Shown: positions 39,911-43,951 of the stretch, piece by piece
How positions within the stretch are numbered: the stretch's first letter is position 1
How the letters are laid out: the number at the start of each line of letters is the position of its first letter
Assembly (NCBI GenBank): GCA_025453595.1
Contig: JALOQB010000090.1
Coordinates: 1 to 43,951, forward strand
Reading direction: 5' to 3'
DNA length: 43,951 nucleotides
Source of the DNA: Polyangiaceae bacterium
GTDB lineage: Bacteria > Myxococcota_A > Polyangia > Polyangiales > Polyangiaceae
Program-made: the position numbers and the translations under genes
Notes under the pieces: generated by a model
Database searches by the model: none
Told to the model about the DNA's origin: nothing
The model's input: the letters and a program-made list of their open reading frames with translations, nothing else

Positions 39911-41736
39911 CAGGTCAATAAAGACCCTGTCTGGTGGAGCGCGTGGAGGCGAGCGTAGAGCCCGTCTTTCTGGAGGAGTTCGTCGTGGGAGCCCTGTTCG
40001 ACGATCTGGCCCTGGGAGAGCACCAGGATGCGATCGACGGAGCGGACGGTGGAGAGGCGGTGGGCGATGATGAGGGCGGTGCGCCGGGAGAGGAGGGCGT
40101 CGAGGGCGGTCTGGAGGCGAGCCTCGGTGACGCTGTCGACGCTGGCGGTGGCCTCGTCGAGGATGAGGATGGGGGCGTCGCGGTAGAGAGCGCGAGCGAA
40201 GGCGAGGAGCTGGCGCTCGCCGGCGGAGAAGTTGGAGCCGCGCTCGTCGACGGGGGCATCGAGGGCGCCGGGGCGCTGCTGGAAGAGGTCGAGGGCGCCG
40301 ATCTGCTGGAGGCAGCGCTCGACGCGGGAGCGATCGGGGGAAGGGTCGCCGAGGGCGATGTTGTCGGCGACGGTCCCAGGGAAGAGGAAGACATCCTGGG
40401 GGACGACGGCGAAGCGACGGCGGAGGGTGGTGCGATCGAGGGCGAGCACGTCGCGCCCCTCGACGCGGAGGGTGCCGGCGGTGGGGTCGTAGAGGCGCAG
40501 GAGCAGGCTGGCGATGGTGCTCTTGCCGGAGCCGGTGGCGCCGACCAGGGCGATGCGCTCGCCGGGGCGCGCGGCGAAGGAGATCTCCTGGAGGACCGGG
40601 GCGCCGGCCTTGTAGGCGAAGGAGACCTGCTCGAAGGAGAGGGCCAGCGAGGGGTCGCCGTCGGGGGCAGGGGAGGGGTGAGGCGGGGCGTCCTCCTCCG
40701 TCGAGTCGAGGAGCTGGAAGATCCGCTCGGCGCCGGTGAGGGAAGACTGGAGGATGGTGTAGCGGGCGGATAGGTCGCGGATGGGGCCGAAGAACTGCTC
40801 GATGTAGGCCACGAAGGCCACCAGCTGGCCGAAGGGGATCTGCTCCCCGAAGACCCGCGCGCCGGCGTACCAGATGAGGGCCGCGATGCAGATGGAGGAG
40901 ACCATCTCGATGGCGGCGTCCTGGCCCGCGTCCAGGGCGATCGATCGGTAATTGACGTCCCGGTAGGTGCGGTTGATCTCGTCAAACTCGGCCTGACAGG
41001 GCTCTTCCCGGGCGTAGGCCTGCACCACCGCCATGCCGCTGATCTGCTCCGCCAGGCTCGCGTTCAGGCGCGCCGTCTTCAGCCGGATCTCCCGGAAGGC
41101 GACCCGGGCTCGCTTGCGGATCCAGTTGACCAGCAGCGCGATCGGCGGCACCGCCGCGAAGGCGATGAGCGCGAGCTTCCAGTTCAGGTAGAGCATCAGG
41201 GCGACGATGCCCAGGAGCCGGAGCAGATCCCCCACCGCGTTGAGGGCGCCGGAGGCGAACATCTCGTTGAGGGCGTCGACGTCGTTGGTCACGCGGGTGA
41301 CCAGGCGCCCCACCGGCTGGTTGTCGAAGAAGGCCAGGCGACGTGTATGGAGAAACTGGAATACCTGGAGCCGCAGGTCGTGCATGGCGCGGGCGCCGAC
41401 GATCTGCATCGAGAAGATCTGCAGGAAGATCAGCAGCTGCTCGGCGGAGATCATGGCGAGCAGGGAGAGGCCCGCCTTGACGAGCTGATCGGAGGCGCCC
41501 GGGGCGGCGCTGGCGGCGGCGTTCATGCCGTGCTGCATCACCAGGGGGCGACCGAGGGCGAGGGCCGAGAGGGCGAGGAGCGCGACCAGGGAGGCGATCA
41601 GCACGCCCCGGTGCGGGGCCAGGTAAGGCCCGAGGCGCCGCAGCAGGGCGAGGTCGTAGGTCTTCTGCTGCTCGTCCTCCTCGTGGAAGGCCCGCAGGGC
41701 GCGGGCTCCGCGCTGGTTGTTGGTCGGTCGGGTCAT
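39910..41736 (-). CDS. ABC exporter half-transporter, MdlB-like (canonical NBD)
   Basis: 608 residues. The N-terminal ~330 residues form a six-helix type I exporter membrane domain (VLIASLVALLALSALALG, LLRLLGIVALMLYLNWKLALIAF). The nucleotide-binding domain has Walker A ALVGATGSGKSTIASLL, signature NFSAGERQLLAFARALY and Walker B ILILDEATASVDS with an intact catalytic Glu. SAGE instead of SGGQ in the signature is typical of the partner subunit in heterodimeric exporters such as MdlB. It overlaps the upstream partner gene by four bases (ATGA at 41733-41736). Together they probably export a lipid, peptide or drug-like compound; the substrate is unknown. Confidence 0.9.
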   Translation of the reverse strand: MTRPTNNQRGARALRAFHEEDEQQKTYDLALLRRLGPYLAPHRGVLIASLVALLALSALALGRPLVMQHGMNAAASAAPGASDQLVKAGLSLLAMISAEQLLIFLQIFSMQIVGARAMHDLRLQVFQFLHTRRLAFFDNQPVGRLVTRVTNDVDALNEMFASGALNAVGDLLRLLGIVALMLYLNWKLALIAFAAVPPIALLVNWIRKRARVAFREIRLKTARLNASLAEQISGMAVVQAYAREEPCQAEFDEINRTYRDVNYRSIALDAGQDAAIEMVSSICIAALIWYAGARVFGEQIPFGQLVAFVAYIEQFFGPIRDLSARYTILQSSLTGAERIFQLLDSTEEDAPPHPSPAPDGDPSLALSFEQVSFAYKAGAPVLQEISFAARPGERIALVGATGSGKSTIASLLLRLYDPTAGTLRVEGRDVLALDRTTLRRRFAVVPQDVFLFPGTVADNIALGDPSPDRSRVERCLQQIGALDLFQQRPGALDAPVDERGSNFSAGERQLLAFARALYRDAPILILDEATASVDSVTEARLQTALDALLSRRTALIIAHRLSTVRSVDRILVLSQGQIVEQGSHDELLQKDGLYARLHALHQTGSLLT

Positions 41737-43493
41737 GGGGCGCTCCGCAGGTCTGCCAGCTCTCGCTCGCGCCGTTGCTCCTCGGCAAGGGCCGCGTAGA
41801 GCCCGCCGCGCGTGAGCAGCTCGTCGTGGGTGCCGTGCTCGGCGACGCGCCCCTGCTCCAGCACCAGGACGCTGTCGCAGCGGGCCGCCGCCGCCACCCG
41901 GTGGGTGATGAGCAGGATCGTACGTCGCTGGGCCTGGCGCTCGATGGCCTCCAGGATGGCCGCCTCGGTCCTGGCGTCGACCGCCGAGAGGGGGTCGTCG
42001 AGCACCAGGATCGGAGGCTCCCCGAGGAAGGCCCGGGCCAGGGCGACGCGCTGGCGCTGGCCCCCGGAGAGCTGGACCCCGCGCTCGCCGACCACCGTGT
42101 CGAGCCCCTCCGGGAGCCCGTCCAGCTCGGCGAGGATCTGCGCCTCCGCCGCGGCCTCGCGGATGCGCTGGAGCGATGCATCCGAGTCCGGATCGTCCAG
42201 CGCAAAGCCGATGTTGCGGGCGACCGTGGTGGAGAACAGGAACGCGTCCTGCTGGGCGTACCCCACCGCGCGGCGCAGGGCCCGGAGCGGCAGCGTGCTG
42301 ATGTCATGCCCGTCCAGGAACACGGCGCCGGGGGGCGTGGGGAGCAGCCGGGGGAGCAGGGCCGCGAGGGTCGACTTCCCGCTCCCGGTGCGGCCCACGA
42401 TGGCCAGGCTCGTCCCCGCCGGTACCTGGAACGAGACCTCATCGAGGACCGTTCGCTCCTGGATCCGGTACGAGAGACCGCGCACCTCCAGCGCCCCCTC
42501 GACGCGCGATGGCGCCGGCGCGGTCCCGTCCTGCACCTGGGGCACCGCCTCGAAGACCTCCTGGAGCCGCGCGTAGCTCGCCCGCCCGCGCTGGACGATG
42601 GAGGCCACAAACCCGAGGGCCATCAGCGGCCAGATCAGCCGCGCCAGGCCCGTCGAGAAGGCGATGAAATCCCCGTGGGAAATCTGGCGCTCCAGCACCA
42701 GCGAGCCGCCGTACCAGAACACGATGACAGCCCCCGCCGAGGCCACCGCCCCCATGATGGGGAACATCATCCCCCGGAGCCGGGCCAGCGAGAGGCTCTT
42801 CTCCAGGTACACCTCCGAGATCTGCCGGAACGCCCGCTCCTCGGATGCCTCCAGAGACAGCGCTCGCACCACCCGCACCCCCGCCAGGCTCGCCTGCACC
42901 CGGCCGCTGAGCTGCCCCAGCGACTCCTGGTTGTCGCGGGTCCGCAGGAACATCTGCCGCGAGAACCACCGGGTCACCAGCATCAACACCGGCGCCGGGG
43001 CCAGCGCCGCCAGCGTCAGCTTGCCGCTGATCCCGATCATCAGCGACAGCGCCGAGACCAGCGCGAACAGCGTGTTGACCACGTTCAGGATCCCGAACCC
43101 CAGCAGCAGGCGTACCTGCGTCAGATCGTTCGTCGAGCGGCTCAGGATGTCCCCGGTCGATAGCTTCTGCGAAAAACTCGTACCGAGCTGGTGCAGCTTC
43201 CGCAGGAGCTCTGCCCGCAGCTCGTACTCGGCCGCTCGCCCCCCGTTGAAGATCAGCACCCGCGACAGCACACGCATGCCAGCCGCCAGCACCACCGCAC
43301 CCCCCGCCAGCAGCGCCGCCCTCACCGCCTCCGGGTGGCGCTCCGTCACCGCCGCATCCACCCCCAGCTTGAACAGCCAGTCCCGGGCAAACATCAGGCT
43401 CTGCTGCCCTGCCAGCAGCAACGATCCCACGAAATACGGTGTCGCTTGCCGGCGGAGCTGACCCGATAGAGACGTGGGGTAGCGCTCTTCCAT
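41733..43493 (-). CDS. ABC exporter half-transporter, MdlA-like (degenerate Walker B)
   Basis: 586 residues from ATG 43493, chosen because MEERYPTSLSGQLRRQATPY begins the usual short cytosolic lead; an upstream start at 43526 is possible. It has a six-helix membrane domain followed by Walker A AIVGRTGSGKSTLAALLPRL, an orthodox signature LSGGQRQRVALARAF and Walker B ILVLDDPLSAVDART, where the catalytic Glu is Asp. That substitution marks the degenerate site of heterodimeric exporters (MdlA, TM287, BmrC types) and fits pairing with the next gene. It is the first gene of a three-gene operon. Upstream lies a region of GC-rich hairpin repeats. Confidence 0.9.
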   Translation of the reverse strand: MEERYPTSLSGQLRRQATPYFVGSLLLAGQQSLMFARDWLFKLGVDAAVTERHPEAVRAALLAGGAVVLAAGMRVLSRVLIFNGGRAAEYELRAELLRKLHQLGTSFSQKLSTGDILSRSTNDLTQVRLLLGFGILNVVNTLFALVSALSLMIGISGKLTLAALAPAPVLMLVTRWFSRQMFLRTRDNQESLGQLSGRVQASLAGVRVVRALSLEASEERAFRQISEVYLEKSLSLARLRGMMFPIMGAVASAGAVIVFWYGGSLVLERQISHGDFIAFSTGLARLIWPLMALGFVASIVQRGRASYARLQEVFEAVPQVQDGTAPAPSRVEGALEVRGLSYRIQERTVLDEVSFQVPAGTSLAIVGRTGSGKSTLAALLPRLLPTPPGAVFLDGHDISTLPLRALRRAVGYAQQDAFLFSTTVARNIGFALDDPDSDASLQRIREAAAEAQILAELDGLPEGLDTVVGERGVQLSGGQRQRVALARAFLGEPPILVLDDPLSAVDARTEAAILEAIERQAQRRTILLITHRVAAAARCDSVLVLEQGRVAEHGTHDELLTRGGLYAALAEEQRRERELADLRSAP

Positions 43494-43951
43494 GAAGGGT
43501 GGCGTCCTAGCCCCAGTTGGTGACAAATTCCACGTTGCTGGTGGGAAAGACCCTTTTCACCGCTGCTCCTTGACCTTCCCTGCGGGATGCCCCATGGGTG
43601 AGGGCACTTCCAGCGGTCAAGAGGGCTTTGGGGGGACGTGGGCCTTGTGGGGCCCACCCCCGGGCAAGGAAGGGAGGGGGCTGCGCCCCGGGGGCTTCGT
43701 GGGAACGGTGGGCTGCCCGCCCACACCCGGGCAAGGACTTGAGGGAGGGGCTGCGCCCCGGGGCTTCGCGGAAACGGTGGGCTGCCCGCCCACCCCCGGG
43801 CAAGGGGGCCGATGGGGCTGCGCCCCGCGCGGCCCCCTTGCATCCCCCGGCTCCCCCACGGTGTGAAGAGGGGCTTCCACGCGAGACGACAAGACCCTCC
43901 TCGATCTCAGAAACGCCCCTTGCCCACGCTTCGCGCGGGACCCGCGGGGCT
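43494..43951. other. Gene-free upstream region with hairpins and repeats
   Basis: No convincing gene. A minus-strand promoter for the ABC operon should lie near 43494-43630 but no clear box was recognised. From about 43630 the sequence is filled by GC-rich imperfect repeats. Open frames on both strands through the repeats give Gly/Pro/Arg-rich peptides with no coding signature. Confidence 0.6.
43637..43830. repeat. Imperfect tandem repeats (~67-70 bp) with internal hairpins
   Basis: The motif GGGGCTGCGCCCC starts at 43677, 43747 and 43814. After the first two comes GGTGGGCTGCCCGCCCAC, a near-perfect hairpin, and then CCCGGGCAAGG. A related half-unit with GTGGGCC...GGCCCAC stands just before, around 43639-43665. 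The units are 67-70 bases apart. They resemble dispersed intergenic palindromic elements rather than a coding repeat. Confidence 0.75.

Noticed and set aside
43569-43621. CTTGACC...GGTCAAG inverted pair
   Set aside because: Seven-base arms with a 39-base loop are expected by chance in this composition.
43492-43866. 124-codon plus-strand frame with Gly/Pro repeats
   Set aside because: The peptide merely translates the hairpin repeats, with open frames also on the other strand and no start signal or family match.

Overview
The window looks like chromosomal DNA of a myxobacterium, most probably of the Polyangiales/Sorangium side of the Myxococcota; this is inferred from content, not from a marker gene. 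It is very GC-rich, has dense genes with strong G/C at third codon positions, and carries many lipoproteins with Ala/Gly/Ser/Pro-rich linkers. It also has SUMF1-fold and MopE-like lipoproteins, an AgmX/PglI-type protein and a giant Ser/Thr kinase fused to an AAA ATPase, GAF and SpoIIE phosphatase. No rRNA, tRNA or CRISPR array was seen.

Layout. 1-5.3 kb: an AT-richer patch. A secreted M43-like metalloprotease gene is preceded by twelve GGTCG units and cleanly split by an intact IS4-family element with an 11-bp target duplication. It sits between the tail of one SUMF1-type lipoprotein gene and a whole, frameshifted second copy. 5.3-9.2 kb (minus): an NFACT/RqcH-like protein and a lipoprotein with a calcium-binding motif and an alpha/beta hydrolase. 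9.3-17.6 kb (plus): a large FAD oxidoreductase running into the kinase/ATPase/GAF/SpoIIE gene. 17.6-20.6 kb: a SUKH (SMI1/KNR4) protein, an unknown protein and a DUF3298-type lipoprotein. 20.7-23.4 kb: a radical SAM-methyltransferase fusion divergent from uppP, with two palindromes between them. 23.4-26.1 kb: two coupled lipoproteins, a NUDIX hydrolase and an AgmX-like lipoprotein.

26.1-29.1 kb (plus): a McrBC restriction pair. 29.1-31.8 kb (minus): a compact sulfur operon transcribed as a sulfide:quinone-oxidoreductase-like flavoprotein, a DUF1641::DsrC/TusE fusion and a DsrE-like protein. 31.9-33.8 kb: a papain-like protease with a polyacidic N-terminus and a small partner gene. 33.9-39.1 kb: a GT4 glycosyltransferase, a methyltransferase, a tiny Cys-rich lipoprotein, a 5'-nucleotidase with EF-hands and a glutathione-reductase-like enzyme. 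39.1-43.5 kb (minus): a heterodimeric MdlA/MdlB-like ABC exporter with a downstream lipoprotein. The last ~460 bp hold GC-rich hairpin repeats and no convincing gene.

Four genes (4175-5280, 9348-12409, 25539-26073, 29566-30523) each need a one-base indel to make a sensible protein. This points either to assembly indels or to real frame variation, and should be checked before any of them is called a pseudogene. The most interesting candidates are the SQR/DUF1641-DsrC/DsrE operon, the radical SAM-methyltransferase fusion, the polyacidic papain-like protease pair and the repeat-plus-IS metalloprotease locus.
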